Source: Hippasteria phrygiana (taxonomy: Eukaryota; Echinodermata; Asteroidea; Valvatida; Goniasteridae). From it: a stretch of DNA of 64,000 nucleotides. This document shows positions 9,423-22,633 of the stretch, in pieces. Numbering within the stretch: the first letter of the stretch is position 1; every line of letters begins with the position of its first letter. The stretch is taken from assembly GCA_037893225.1 (NCBI GenBank), contig JAZGUH010000702.1, positions 868,001 to 932,000 on the forward strand, read 5' to 3'. The notes under the pieces were generated by a model. That model was not told where the DNA came from, did not search any database, and was given only the letters and a program-made list of their open reading frames with translations. The position numbers were made by a program, and so were the translations under genes.

Positions 9423-10245
9423 CAGTTTCGAGCACATCGCTGGAAAAAATGTTTCGAATTTTTTCTCTCCAATTGGCATTTCAACATAACCAACGCGCCT
9501 AGCTCGGCGTATGGGTGTTCTGAACACCCCAGGGCCAGTTTCGAGCACATCGCTGAAAAAAGTTCCGAATTTTTTTTCTCTCCAATTGGCATTTCAACAA
9601 AACCAACGCCCCTAGCTCGGCGTATGGCACTCCAGTTTCGAGCACATCGCTGAAAAAAAAGTTCCGAATTTTTTTCTTTTCAATTGCCATTTCAACAAAA
9701 CCAACGCGCCCAGGGCGGCGTATGGAGTGTTCTGAACACCCAAGGGCCAGTTTCGAGCACATCGCTGAAAAAAATATTTAGATTTTTTTTGAAAACCCCA
9801 CGTCCAGTTTCGAGCACATCGCTGAAAAAAATATTTCGAATTTTTTTAACACTCCACGTCCAGTTTCGAGCACATCGCTGAAAAAAATGTTTCGAATTTT
9901 TTTCTCTCCAATTGGCATTTCAACATAACCAACGCGCCTAGCTCGGCGTATGGATTGTTCTGAACACCCCAGGGCCAGTTTCGAGCACATCGCTGAAAAA
10001 AGTTCCGAATTTTTTTTCTCTCCAATTGGCATTTCAACAAAACCAACGCGCCTAGCTCGGCGTATGGCACTCCAGTTTCGAGCACATCGCTGAAAAAAAA
10101 GTTCCGAATTTTTTTCTTTTCAATTGCCATTTCAACAAAACCAACGCGCCCAGGGCGGCGTATGGAGTGTTCTGAACACCCAAGGGCCAGTTTCGAGCAC
10201 ATCGCTGAAAAAAAATATTTCGATTTTTTTTGAAAACCCCACGTC
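9423..10245. repeat. HOR-C copy 2 (823 bp)
   Basis: It has the same nine-unit order and the same one-base deletion in the L unit as the preceding copy. From 9536 the units also fit HOR-B, which then runs to 10843, so HOR-C looks like a contracted HOR-B. Confidence 0.92.
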
Positions 10246-10843
10246 CAGTTTCGAGCACATCGCTGAAAAAAATGTTTCGATTTTTTTTCTCTCCAATTGG
10301 CATTTCAACAAAACCAACGCGCCTAGCTCGGCGTATGGCACTCCAGTTTCGAGCACATCGCTGAAAAAAAAGTTCCGAATTTTTTTCTTTTCAATTGCCA
10401 TTTCAACAAAACCAACGCGCCCAGGGCGGCGTATGGAGTGTTCTGAACACCCAAGGGCCAGTTTCGAGCACATCGCTGAAAAAAATGTTTCGAATTTTTT
10501 TCTCTCCAATTGGCATTTCAACAAAACCAACGCGCCTAGCTCGGCGTATGGCACTCCAGTTTCGAGCACATCGCTGAAAAAAAAGTTCCGAATTTTTTTC
10601 TTTTCAATTGCCATTTCAACAAAACCAACGCGCCCAGGGCGGCGTATGGATTGTTCTGAACACCCAAGGGCCAGTTTCGAGCACATCGCTGAAAAAAAAT
10701 ATTTCGATTTTTTTTGAAAACCCCACGTCCAGTTTCGAGCACATCGCTGAAAAAAATGTTTCGAATTTTTTCTCTCCAATTGGCATTTCAACATAACCAA
10801 CGCGCCTAGCTCGGCGTATGGAGTGTTCTGAACACCCCAGGGC
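10246..10843. repeat. End of a complete HOR-B copy (9536-10843)
   Basis: Mb, Lb, Mc, Lbt, S1 and Lc' complete the 14-unit HOR-B that starts at 9536, exactly 1,308 bp. Its Lc' has CTCTCCAATTGG, not the CTGCAATTGG form seen at 6.3 kb, so it belongs to the other HOR-B lineage. Confidence 0.9.
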
Positions 10844-12222
10844 CAGTTTCGAGCACATCGCTGAAAAAAGTTCCGAATTTTTTTTCTCTCCAATTGGCAT
10901 TTCAACAAAACCAACTCGCCTAGCTCGGCGTATGGCACTCCAGTTTCGAGCACATCGCTGAAAAAAAAGTTCCGAATTTTTTTCATTTCAATTGCCATTT
11001 CAACAAAACCAACGCGCCCAGGGCGGCGTATGGAGTGTTCTGAACACCCAAGGGCCAGTTTCGAGCACATCGCTGAAAAAAAATATTTCGATTTTTTTTG
11101 AAAACCCCACGTCCAGTTTCGAGCACATCGCTGGAAAAAATGTTTCGAATTTTTTCTCTCCAATTGGCATTTCAACATAACCAACGCGCCTAGCTCGGCG
11201 TATGGAGTGTTCTGAACACCCCAGGGCCAGTTTCGAGCACATCGCTGAAAAAAGTTCCGAATTTTTTTTCTCTCCAATTGGCATTTCAACAAAACCAACG
11301 CGCCTAGCTCGGCGTATGGCACTCCAGTTTCGAGCACATCGCTGAAAAAAAAGTTCCGAATTTTTTTCTTTTCAATTGCCATTTCAACAAAACAAACGCG
11401 CCCAGGGCGGCGTATGGAGTGTTCTGAACACCCAAGGGCCAGTTTCGAGCACATCGCTGAAAAAAATATTTCGATTTTTTTTGAAAACCCCACGTCCAGT
11501 TTCGAGCACATCGCTGAAAAAAATATTTCGAATTTTTTTAACACTCCACGTCCAGTTTCGAGCACATCGCTGAAAAAAATGTTTCGAATTTGTTTCTCTC
11601 CAATTGGCATTTCAACATAACCAACGCGCCTAGCTCGGCGTATGGATTGTTCTGAACACCCCAGGGCCAGTTTCGAGCACATCGCTGAAAAAAATATTTC
11701 GAATTTTTTTAACACTCCACGTCCAGTTTCGAGCACATCGCTGAAAAAAATGTTTCGAATTTTTTTCTCTCCAATTGGCATTTCAACAAAACCAACGCGC
11801 CTAGCTCGGCGTATAGAGTGTTCTGAACACCCAAGGGCCAGTTTCGAGCACATCACTTAAAAAAATGTTTCGAATTTTTTCTCTCCAATTGGCATTTCAA
11901 CATAACCAACGCGCCTAGCTCGGCGTATGGAGTGTTCTGAACACCCCAGGGCCAGTTTCGAGCACATCGCTGAAAAAAGTTCCGAATTTTTTTTCTCTCC
12001 AATTGGCATTTCAACAAAACCAACTCGCCTAGCTCGGCGTATGGCACTCCAGTTTCGAGCACATCGCTGAAAAAAAAGTTCCGAATTTTTTTCATTTCAA
12101 TTGCCATTTCAACAAAACCAACGCGCCCAGGGCGGCGTATGGAGTGTTCTGAACACCCAAGGGCCAGTTTCCAGCACATCGCTGAAAAAAAATATTTCGA
12201 TTTTTTTTGAAAACCCCACGTC
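10844..12222. repeat. Mosaic region with unusual unit orders
   Basis: The order is Md Lb* S1 Lc Mg Lb S1 S2 La S2 L L(CACTTA) Md Lb* S1. La followed directly by S2 (11668), then an L with GTATAGAG (11724) joined straight to another L with CATCACTTAAA (11839), is not seen elsewhere in the window. Private changes include AAACAAACG near 11391, TTTGTTTC in La near 11590, and the only internal core mutation (TTTCCAGC) at 12165. The block has escaped the homogenisation seen around it. Confidence 0.88.
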
Positions 12223-13147
12223 CAGTTTCGAGCACATCGCTGAAAAAAATATTTCGAATTTTTTTAACACTCCACGTCCAGTTTCGAGCACATCGCTGAA
12301 AAAAATGTTTCGAATTTTTTTCTCTCCAATTGGCATTTCAACATAACCAACGCGCCTAGCTCGGCGTATGGATTGTTCTGAACACCCCAGGGCCAGTTTC
12401 GAGCACATCGCTGAAAAAAGTTCCGAATTTTTTTTCTCTCCAATTGGCATTTCAACAAAACCAACGCGCCTAGCTCGGCGTATGGCACTCCAGTTTCGAG
12501 CACATCGCTGAAAAAAAAGTTCCGAATTTTTTTCTTTTCAATTGCCATTTCAACAAAACCAACGCGCCCAGGGCGGCGTATGGAGTGTTCTGAACACCCA
12601 AGGGCCAGTTTCGAGCACATCGCTGAAAAAAAATATTTCGATTTTTTTTGAAAACCCCACGTCCAGTTTCGAGCACATCGCTGAAAAAAATGTTTCGATT
12701 TTTTTTCTCTCCAATTGGCATTTCAACAAAACCAACGCGCCTAGCTCGGCGTATGGCACTCCAGTTTCGAGCACATCGCTGAAAAAAAAGTTCCGAATTT
12801 TTTTCTTTTCAATTGCCATTTCAACAAAACCAACGCGCCCAGGGCGGCGTATGGAGTGTTCTGAACACCCAAGGGCCAGTTTCGAGCACATCGCTGAAAA
12901 AAATGTTTCGAATTTTTTTCTCTCCAATTGGCATTTCAACAAAACCAACGCGCCTAGCTCGGCGTATGGCACTCCAGTTTCGAGCACATCGCTGAAAAAA
13001 AAGTTCCGAATTTTTTTCTTTTCAATTGCCATTTCAACAAAACCAACGCGCCCAGGGCGGCGTATGGATTGTTCTGAACACCCAAGGGCCAGTTTCGAGC
13101 ACATCGCTGAAAAAAAATATTTCGATTTTTTTTGAAAACCCCACGTC
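12223..13147. repeat. HOR-H copy 1 (925 bp, 10 units)
   Basis: Unit order is S2 La Mg Lb S1 Mb Lb Mc Lbt S1, summing to 925 bp. The next unit is again S2, which starts the second copy. Confidence 0.92.
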
Positions 13148-14072
13148 CAGTTTCGAGCACATCGCTGAAAAAAATATTTCGAATTTTTTTAACACTCCAC
13201 GTCCAGTTTCGAGCACATCGCTGAAAAAAATGTTTCGAATTTTTTTCTCTCCAATTGGCATTTCAACATAACCAACGCGCCTAGCTCGGCGTATGGATTG
13301 TTCTGAACACCCCAGGGCCAGTTTCGAGCACATCGCTGAAAAAAGTTCCGAATTTTGTTTCTCTCCAATTGGCATTTCAACAAAACCAACGCGCCTAGCT
13401 CGGCGTATGGCACTCCAGTTTCGAGCACATCGCTGAAAAAAAAGTTCCGAATTTTTTTCTTTTCAATTGCCATTTCAACAAAACCAACGCGCCCAGGGCG
13501 GCGTATGGAGTGTTCTGAACACCCAAGGGCCAGTTTCGAGCACATCGCTGAAAAAAAATATTTCGATTTTTTTTGAAAACCCCACGTCCAGTTTCGAGCA
13601 CATCGCTGAAAAAAATGTTTCGATTTTTTTTCTCTCCAATTGGCATTTCAACAAAACCAACGCGCCTAGCTCGGCGTATGGCACTCCAGTTTCGAGCACA
13701 TCGCTGAAAAAAAAGTTCCGAATTTTTTTCTTTTCAATTGCCATTTCAACAAAACCAACGCGCCCAGGGCGGCGTATGGAGTGTTCTGAACACCCAAGGG
13801 CCAGTTTCGAGCACATCGCTGAAAAAAATGTTTCGAATTTTTTTCTCTCCAATTGGCATTTCAACAAAACCAACGCGCCTAGCTCGGCGTATGGCACTCC
13901 AGTTTCGAGCACATCGCTGAAAAAAAAGTTCCGAATTTTTTTCTTTTCAATTGCCATTTCAACAAAACCAACGCGCCCAGGGCGGCGTATGGAGTGTTCT
14001 GAACACCCAAGGGCCAGTTTCGAGCACATCGCTGAAAAAAAATATTTCGATTTTTTTTGAAAACCCCACGTC
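13148..14072. repeat. HOR-H copy 2 (925 bp)
   Basis: It has the same order as the preceding copy, but Ma (TTTTGTTTC) replaces Mg and the GAGTG form of Lb replaces Lbt. The second copy is therefore joined to HOR-A-type variants, showing that unit type can change while register is kept. Confidence 0.9.
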
Positions 14073-15765
14073 CAGTTTCGAGCACATCGCTCAAAAAAAA
14101 TTTTCCAATTTTTTTCTCTCCAATTGGCATTTCAACATAACCAACGCGCCTAGCTCGGCGTATGGAGTGTTCTGAACACCCCAGGGCCAGTTTCGAGCAC
14201 ATCGCTGAAAAAAGTTCCGAATTTTTTTTCTCTCCAATTGGCATTTCAACAAAACCAACTCGCCTAGCTCGGCGTATGGCACTCCAGTTTCGAGCACATC
14301 GCTGAAAAAAAAGTTCCGAATTTTTTTCATTTCAATTGCCATTTCAACAAAACCAACGCGCCCAGGGCGGCGTATGGAGTGTTCTGAACACCCAAGGGCC
14401 AGTTTCGAGCACATCGCTGAAAAAAAATATTTCGATTTTTTTTGAAAACCCCACGTCCAGTTTCGAGCACATCGCTGGAAAAAATGTTTCGAATTTTTTC
14501 TCTCCAATTGGCATTTCAACATAACCAACGCGCCTAGCTCGGCGTATGGAGTGTTCTGAACACCCCAGGGCCAGTTTCGAGCACATCGCTGAAAAAAGTT
14601 CCGAATTTTTTTTCTCTCCAATTGGCATTTCAACAAAACCAACGCCCCTAGCTCGGCGTATGGCACTCCAGTTTCGAGCACATCGCTGAAAAAAAAGTTC
14701 CGAATTTTTTTCTTTTCAATTGCCATTTCAACAAAACCAACGCGCCCAGGGCGGCGTATGGAGTGTTCTGAACACCCAAGGGCCAGTTTCGAGCACATCG
14801 CTGAAAAAAATATTTAGATTTTTTTTGAAAACCCCACGTCCAGTTTCGAGCACATCGCTGAAAAAAATATTTCGAATTTTTTTAACACTCCACGTCCAGT
14901 TTCGAGCACATCGCTGAAAAAAATGTTTCGAATTTTTTTCTCTCCAATTGGCATTTCAACATAACCAACGCGCCTAGCTCGGCGTATGGATTGTTCTGAA
15001 CACCCCAGGGCCAGTTTCGAGCACATCGCTGAAAAAAGTTCCGAATTTTTTTTCTCTCCAATTGGCATTTCAACAAAACCAACGCGCCTAGCTCGGCGTA
15101 TGGCACTCCAGTTTCGAGCACATCGCTGAAAAAAAAGTTCCGAATTTTTTTCTTTTCAATTGCCATTTCAACAAAACCAACGCGCCCAGGGCGGCGTATG
15201 GAGTGTTCTGAACACCCAAGGGCCAGTTTCGAGCACATCGCTGAAAAAAAATATTTCGATTTTTTTTGAAAACCCCACGTCCAGTTTCGAGCACATCGCT
15301 GAAAAAAATGTTTCGATTTTTTTTCTCTCCAATTGGCATTTCAACAAAACCAACGCGCCTAGCTCGGCGTATGGCACTCCAGTTTCGAGCACATCGCTGA
15401 AAAAAAAGTTCCGAATTTTTTTCTTTTCAATTGCCATTTCAACAAAACCAACGCGCCCAGGGCGGCGTATGGAGTGTTCTGAACACCCAAGGGCCAGTTT
15501 CGAGCACATCGCTGAAAAAAATGTTTCGAATTTTTTTCTCTCCAATTGGCATTTCAACAAAACCAACGCGCCTAGCTCGGCGTATGGCACTCCAGTTTCG
15601 AGCACATCGCTGAAAAAAAAGTTCCGAATTTTTTTCTTTTCAATTGCCATTTCAACAAAACCAACGCGCCCAGGGCGGCGTATGGATTGTTCTGAACACC
15701 CAAGGGCCAGTTTCGAGCACATCGCTGAAAAAAAATATTTCGATTTTTTTTGAAAACCCCACGTC
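14073..15765. repeat. Ld-to-Lc segment followed by HOR-B missing its last unit
   Basis: Bases 14073-14571 are Ld Md Lb* S1 Lc, as in HOR-A. From 14572 the order is Mf Lb S1b S2 La Mg Lb S1 Mb Lb Mc Lbt S1, which is HOR-B without its closing Lc'. The closing unit is instead the chimera at 15766. Confidence 0.9.
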
Positions 15766-15862
15766 CAGTTTCGAGCACATCGCTGAAAAAAATGTTTCGA
15801 ATTTTTTCTCTCCAATTGGCATTTCAACAAAACCAACGCCCCTAGCTCGGCGTATGGCACTC
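15766..15862. repeat. Chimeric unit Lc'/Mf (97 bp)
   Basis: The first half has the Lc' signature (AAAATGTTTCGAATTTTTTCTC). The second half has the Mf signature (AACAAAACC, CGCCCCTAG, ending GGCACTC). Complete HOR-B has a 114-bp Lc' followed by a 97-bp Mf here, so exactly one unit equivalent (114 bp) was lost by exchange inside the shared CTCTCCAATTGGCATTTCAAC. Confidence 0.88.
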
Positions 15863-16090
15863 CAGTTTCGAGCACATCGCTGAAAAAAAAGTTCCGAATT
15901 TTTTTCTTTTCAATTGCCATTTCAACAAAACCAACGCGCCCAGGGCGGCGTATGGAGTGTTCTGAACACCCAAGGGCCAGTTTCGAGCACATCGCTGAAA
16001 AAAATATTTAGATTTTTTTTGAAAACCCCACGTCCAGTTTCGAGCACATCGCTGAAAAAAATATTTCGAATTTTTTTAACACTCCACGTC

Positions 16091-16263
16091 CAGTTTCGAG
16101 CACATCGCTGAAAAAAATGTTTCGAATTTTTTTCTCTCCAATTGGCATTTCAACATAACCAACGCGCCTAGCTCGGCGTATGGATTGTTCTGAACACCCC
16201 AGGGCCAGTTTCGAGCACATCGCTGAAAAAAAATATTTCGATTTTTTTTGAAAACCCCACGTC
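16091..16263. repeat. La joined directly to S1 (212 bp missing)
   Basis: La (16091-16205) is followed by S1 at 16206. Elsewhere La S1 is separated by an M-L pair (Mg Lb, 97+115 bp). The same joint occurs at 23459, exactly 7,253 bp away, so the deletion predates the large duplication. Confidence 0.9.
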
Positions 16264-19090
16264 CAGTTTCGAGCACATCGCTGAAAAAAATGTTTCGATT
16301 TTTTTTCTCTCCAATTGGCATTTCAACAAAACCAACGCGCCTAGCTCGGCGTATGGCACTCCAGTTTCGAGCACATCGCTGAAAAAAAAGTTCCGAATTT
16401 TTTTCTTTTCAATTGCCATTTCAACAAAACCAACGCGCCCAGGGCGGCGTATGGAGTGTTCTGAACACCCAAGGGCCAGTTTCGAGCACATCGCTGAAAA
16501 AAATGTTTCGAATTTTTTTCTCTCCAATTGGCATTTCAACAAAACCAACGCGCCTAGCTCGGCGTATGGCACTCCAGTTTCGAGCACATCGCTGAAAAAA
16601 AAGTTCCGAATTTTTTTCTTTTCAATTGCCATTTCAACAAAACCAACTCGCCCAGGGCGGCGTATGGAGTGTTCTGAACACCCAAGGGCCAGTTTCGAGC
16701 ACATCGCTGAAAAAAAATATTTCGATTTTTTTTGAAAACCCCACGTCCAGTTTCGAGCACATCGCTCAAAAAAAATTTTCCAATTTTTTTCTCTCCAATT
16801 GGCATTTCAACATAACCAACGCGCCTAGCTCGGCGTATGGAGTGTTCTGAACACCCCAGGGCCAGTTTCGAGCACATCGCTGAAAAAAGTTCCGAATTTT
16901 TTTTCTCTCCAATTGGCATTTCAACAAAACCAACTCGCCTAGCTCGGCGTATGGCACTCCAGTTTCGAGCACATCGCTGAAAAAAAAGTTCCGAATTTTT
17001 TTCATTTCAATTGCCATTTCAACAAAACCAACGCGCCCAGGGCGGCGTATGGAGTGTTCTGAACACCCAAGGGCCAGTTTCGAGCACATCGCTGAAAAAA
17101 AATATTTCGATTTTTTTTGAAAACCCCACGTCCAGTTTCGAGCACATCGCTGGAAAAAATGTTTCGAATTTTTTCTCTCCAATTGGCATTTCAACATAAC
17201 CAACGCGCCTAGCTCGGCGTATGGAGTGTTCTGAACACCCCAGGGCCAGTTTCGAGCACATCGCTGAAAAAAGTTCCGAATTTTTTTTCTCTCCAATTGG
17301 CATTTCAACAAAACCAACGCCCCTAGCTCGGCGTATGGCACTCCAGTTTCGAGCACATCGGTGAAAAAAAAGTTCCGAATTTTTTTCTTTTCAATTGCCA
17401 TTTCAACAAAACCAACGCGCCCAGGGCGGCGTATGGAGTGTTCTGAACACCCAAGGGCCAGTTTCGAGCACATCGCTGAAAAAAAATTTAGATTTTTTTT
17501 GAAAACCCCACGTCCAGTTTCGAGCACATCGCTGAAAAAAATATTTCGAATTTTTTTAACACTCCACGTCCAGTTTCGAGCACATCGCTGAAAAAAATGT
17601 TTCGAATTTTTTTCTCTCCAATTGGCATTTCAACATAACCAACGCGCCTAGCTCGGCGTATGGATTGTTCTGAACACCCCAGGGCCAGTTTCGAGCACAT
17701 CGCTGAAAAAAGTTCCGAATTTTTTTTCTCTCCAATTGGCATTTCAACAAAACCAACGCGCCTAGCTCGGCGTATGGCACTCCAGTTTCGAGCACATCGC
17801 TGAAAAAAAAGTTCCGAATTTTTTTCTTTTCAATTGCCATTTCAACAAAACCAACGCGCCCAGGGCGGCGTATGGAGTGTTCTGAACACCCAAGGGCCAG
17901 TTTCGAGCACATCGCTGAAAAAAAATATTTCGATTTTTTTTGAAAACCCCACGTCCAGTTTCGAGCACATCGCTGAAAAAAATGTTTCGATTTTTTTTCT
18001 CTCCAATTGGCATTTCAACAAAACCAACGCGCCTAGCTCGGCGTATGGCACTCCAGTTTCGAGCACATCGCTGAAAAAAAAGTTCCGAATTTTTTTCTTT
18101 TCAATTGCCATTTCAACAAAACCAACGCGCCCAGGGCGGCGTATGGAGTGTTCTGAACACCCAAGGGCCAGTTTCGAGCACATCGCTGAAAAAAATGTTT
18201 CGAATTTTTTTCTCTCCAATTGGCATTTCAACAAAACCAACGCGCCTAGCTCGGCGTATGGCACTCCAGTTTCGAGCACATCGCTGAAAAAAAAGTTCCG
18301 AATTTTTTTCTTTTCAATTGCCATTTCAACAAAACCAACGCGCCCAGGGCGGCGTATGGATTGTTCTGAACACCCAAGGGCCAGTTTCGAGCACATCGCT
18401 GAAAAAAAATATTTCGATTTTTTTTGAAAACCCCACGTCCAGTTTCGAGCACATCGCTGAAAAAAATGTTTCGAATTTTTTCTCTGCAATTGGCATTTCA
18501 ACATAACCAACGCGCCTAGCTCGGCGTATGGAGTGTTCTGAACACCCCAGGGCCAGTTTCGAGCACATCGCTGAAAAAAGTTCCGAATTTTTTTTCTCTC
18601 CAATTGGCATTTCAACAAAACCAACGCCCCTAGCTCGGCGTATGGCACTCCAGTTTCGAGCACATCGGTGAAAAAAAAGTTCCGAATTTTTTTCTTTTCA
18701 ATTGCCATTTCAACAAAACCAACGCGCCCAGGGCGGCGTATGGAGTGTTCTGAACACCCAAGGGCCAGTTTCGAGCACATCGCTGAAAAAAATATTTAGA
18801 TTTTTTTTGAAAACCCCACGTCCAGTTTCGAGCACATCGCTGAAAAAAATATTTCGAATTTTTTTAACACTCCACGTCCAGTTTCGAGCACATCGCTGAA
18901 AAAAATGTTTCGAATTTTTTTCTCTCCAATTGGCATTTCAACATAACCAACGCGCCTAGCTCGGCGTATGGATTGTTCTGAACACCCCAGGGCCAGTTTC
19001 GAGCACATCGCTGAAAAAAGTTCCGAATTTTTTTTCTCTCCAATTGGCATTTCAACAAAACCAACGCGCCTAGCTCGGCGTATGGCACTC

Positions 19091-19205
19091 CAGTTTCGAG
19101 CACATCGCTGAAAAAAAAGTTCCGAATTTTTTTCTTTTCAATTGCCATTTCAACAAAACCAACGCGCCCAGGGCGGCGTATGGAGTGTTCTGAACACCCC
19201 AGGGC
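19091..19205. repeat. Hybrid L unit, Lb body with Lc tail
   Basis: The body has the Lb marks (CTTTTCAATTGCC, CCCAGGGCGGCG), but the tail is CACCCCAGGGC as in Lc, and Mf follows. Relative to HOR-B this removes 656 bp. The equivalent place in copy B has a different hybrid (26615-26729) and retains 271 bp more, so the two contractions are independent. Confidence 0.88.
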
Positions 19206-19645
19206 CAGTTTCGAGCACATCGCTGAAAAAAGTTCCGAATTTTTTTTCTCTCCAATTGGCATTTCAACAAAACCAACGCCCCTAGCTCGGCGTATGGCAC
19301 TCCAGTTTCGAGCACATCGCTGAAAAAAAAGTTCCGAATTTTTTTCTTTTCAATTGCCATTTCAACAAAACCAACGCGCCCAGGGCGGCGTATGGAGTGT
19401 TCTGAACACCCAAGGGCCAGTTTCGAGCACATCGCTGAAAAAAATATTTCGATTTTTTTTGAAAACCCCACGTCCAGTTTCGAGCACATCGCTGAAAAAA
19501 ATATTTCGAATTTTTTTAACACTCCACGTCCAGTTTCGAGCACATCGCTGAAAAAAATGTTTCGAATTTTTTTCTCTCCAATTGGCATTTCAACATAACC
19601 AACGCGCCTAGCTCGGCGTATGGATTGTTCTGAACACCCCAGGGC

Positions 19646-21495
19646 CAGTTTCGAGCACATCGCTGAAAAAAGTTCCGAATTTTGTTTCTCTCCAATTGGC
19701 ATTTCAACAAAACCAACGCGCCTAGCTCGGCGTATGGCACTCCAGTTTCGAGCACATCGCTGAAAAAAAAGTTCCGAATTTTTTTCTTTTCAATTGCCAT
19801 TTCAACAAAACCAACGCGCCCAGGGCGGCGTATGGAGTGTTCTGAACACCCAAGGGCCAGTTTCGAGCACATCGCTGAAAAAAAATATTTCGATTTTTTT
19901 TGAAAACCCCACGTCCAGTTTCGAGCACATCGCTGAAAAAAATGTTTCGATTTTTTTTCTCTCCAATTGGCATTTCAACAAAACCAACGCGCCTAGCTCG
20001 GCGTATGGCACTCCAGTTTCGAGCACATCGCTGAAAAAAAAGTTCCGAATTTTTTTCTTTTCAATTGCCATTTCAACAAAACCAACGCGCCCAGGGCGGC
20101 GTATGGAGTGTTCTGAACACCCAAGGGCCAGTTTCGAGCACATCGCTGAAAAAAATGTTTCGAATTTTTTTCTCTCCAATTGGCATTTCAACAAAACCAA
20201 CGCGCCTAGCTCGGCGTATGGCACTCCAGTTTCGAGCACATCGCTGAAAAAAAAGTTCCGAATTTTTTTCTTTTCAATTGCCATTTCAACAAAACCAACG
20301 CGCCCAGGGCGGCGTATGGAGTGTTCTGAACACCCAAGGGCCAGTTTCGAGCACATCGCTGAAAAAAAATATTTCGATTTTTTTTGAAAACCCCACGTCC
20401 AGTTTCGAGCACATCGCTCAAAAAAAAATTTCCAATTTTTTTCTCTCCAATTGGCATTTCAACATAACCAACGCGCCTAGCTCGGCGTATGGAGTGTTCT
20501 GAACACCCCAGGGCCAGTTTCGAGCACATCGCTGAAAAAAGTTCCGAATTTTTTTTCTCTCCAATTGGCATTTCAACAAAACCAACTCGCCTAGCTCGGC
20601 GTATGGCACTCCAGTTTCGAGCACATCGCTGAAAAAAAAGTTCCGAATTTTTTTCATTTCAATTGCCATTTCAACAAAACCAACGCGCCCAGGGCGGCGT
20701 ATGGAGTGTTCTGAACACCCAAGGGCCAGTTTCGAGCACATCGCTGAAAAAAAATATTTCGATTTTTTTTGAAAACCCCACGTCCAGTTTCGAGCACATC
20801 GCTGGAAAAAATGTTTCGAATTTTTTCTCTCCAATTGGCATTTCAACATAACCAACGCGCCTAGCTCGGCGTATGGAGTGTTCTGAACACCCCAGGGCCA
20901 GTTTCGAGCACATCGCTGAAAACATTTCCGAATTTTTTTCTCTCCAATTGGCATTTCAACAAAACCAACGCGCCTAGCTCGGCGTATGGCACTCCAGTTT
21001 CGAGCACATCACTTAAAAAAAAGTTCCGAATTTTTTTCTCTCCAATTGGCATTTCAACATAACCAACGCGCCTAGCTCGGCGTATGGAGTGTTCTGAACA
21101 CCCCCAGGGCCAGTTTCGAGCACATCGCTGAAAAAAGTTCCGAATTTTTTTTCTCTCCAATTGGCATTTCAACAAAACCAACTCGCCTAGCTCGGCGTAT
21201 GGCACTCCAGTTTCGAGCACATCGCTGAAAAAAAAGTTCCGAATTTTTTTCATTTCAATTGCCATTTCAACAAAACCAACGCGCCCAGGGCGGCGTATGG
21301 AGTGTTCTGAACACCCAAGGGCCAGTTTCGAGCACATCGCTGAAAAAAAATATTTCGATTTTTTTTGAAAACCCCACGTCCAGTTTCGAGCACATCGCTG
21401 AAAAAAATGTTTCGAATTTTTTTCTCTCCAATTGGCATTTCAACATAACCAACGCGCCTAGCTCGGCGTATGGATTGTTCTGAACACCCCAGGGC
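19646..21495. repeat. HOR-A copy inside duplication 1A (1,850 bp)
   Basis: The 19-unit HOR-A order is complete. It is one base longer than the copies at the left end because Le ends with five Cs (CACCCCCAGG near 21102). The same extra C is present in 27170-29019. Confidence 0.92.
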
Positions 21496-22633
21496 CAGTT
21501 TCGAGCACATCGCTGAAAAAAGTTCCGAATTTTGTTTCTCTCCAATTGGCATTTCAACAAAACCAACGCGCCTAGCTCGGCGTATGGCACTCCAGTTTCG
21601 AGCACATCGCTGAAAAAAAAGTTCCGAATTTTTTTCTTTTCAATTGCCATTTCAACAAAACCAACGCGCCCAGGGCGGCGTATGGAGTGTTCTGAACACC
21701 CAAGGGCCAGTTTCGAGCACATCGCTGAAAAAAAATATTTCGATTTTTTTTGAAAACCCCACGTCCAGTTTCGAGCACATCGCTGAAAAAAATGTTTCGA
21801 TTTTTTTTCTCTCCAATTGGCATTTCAACAAAACCAACGCGCCTAGCTCGGCGTATGGCACTCCAGTTTCGAGCACATCGCTGAAAAAAAAGTTCCGAAT
21901 TTTTTTCTTTTCAATTGCCATTTCAACAAAACCAACGCGCCCAGGGCGGCGTATGGAGTGTTCTGAACACCCAAGGGCCAGTTTCGAGCACATCGCTGAA
22001 AAAAATGTTTCGAATTTTTTTCTCTCCAATTGGCATTTCAACAAAACCAACGCGCCTAGCTCGGCGTATGGCACTCCAGTTTCGAGCACATCGCTGAAAA
22101 AAAAGTTCCGAATTTTTTTCTTTTCAATTGCCATTTCAACAAAACCAACGCGCCCAGGGCGGCGTATGGAGTGTTCTGAACACCCAAGGGCCAGTTTCGA
22201 GCACATCGCTGAAAAAAAATATTTCGATTTTTTTTGAAAACCCCACGTCCAGTTTCGAGCACATCGCTCAAAAAAAATTTTCCAATTTTTTTCTCTCCAA
22301 TTGGCATTTCAACATAACCAACGCGCCTAGCTCGGCGTATGGAGTGTTCTGAACACCCCAGGGCCAGTTTCGAGCACATCGCTGAAAAAAGTTCCGAATT
22401 TTTTTTCTCTCCAATTGGCATTTCAACAAAACCAACTCGCCTAGCTCGGCGTATGGCACTCCAGTTTCGAGCACATCGCTGAAAAAAAGTTCCGAATTTT
22501 TTTCATTTCAATTGCCATTTCAACAAAACCAACGCGCCCAGGGCGGCGTATGGAGTGTTCTGAACACCCAAGGGCCAGTTTCGAGCACATCGCTGAAAAA
22601 AAATATTTCGATTTTTTTTGAAAACCCCACGTC

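Noticed and set aside
10132..11856. A 574-residue minus-strand ORF as a repeat protein gene
   Set aside because: Its sequence is the same repeat read in all three frames in turn, it has no domain, and near-identical frames occur throughout the array on both strands. No promoter or splice context is seen.
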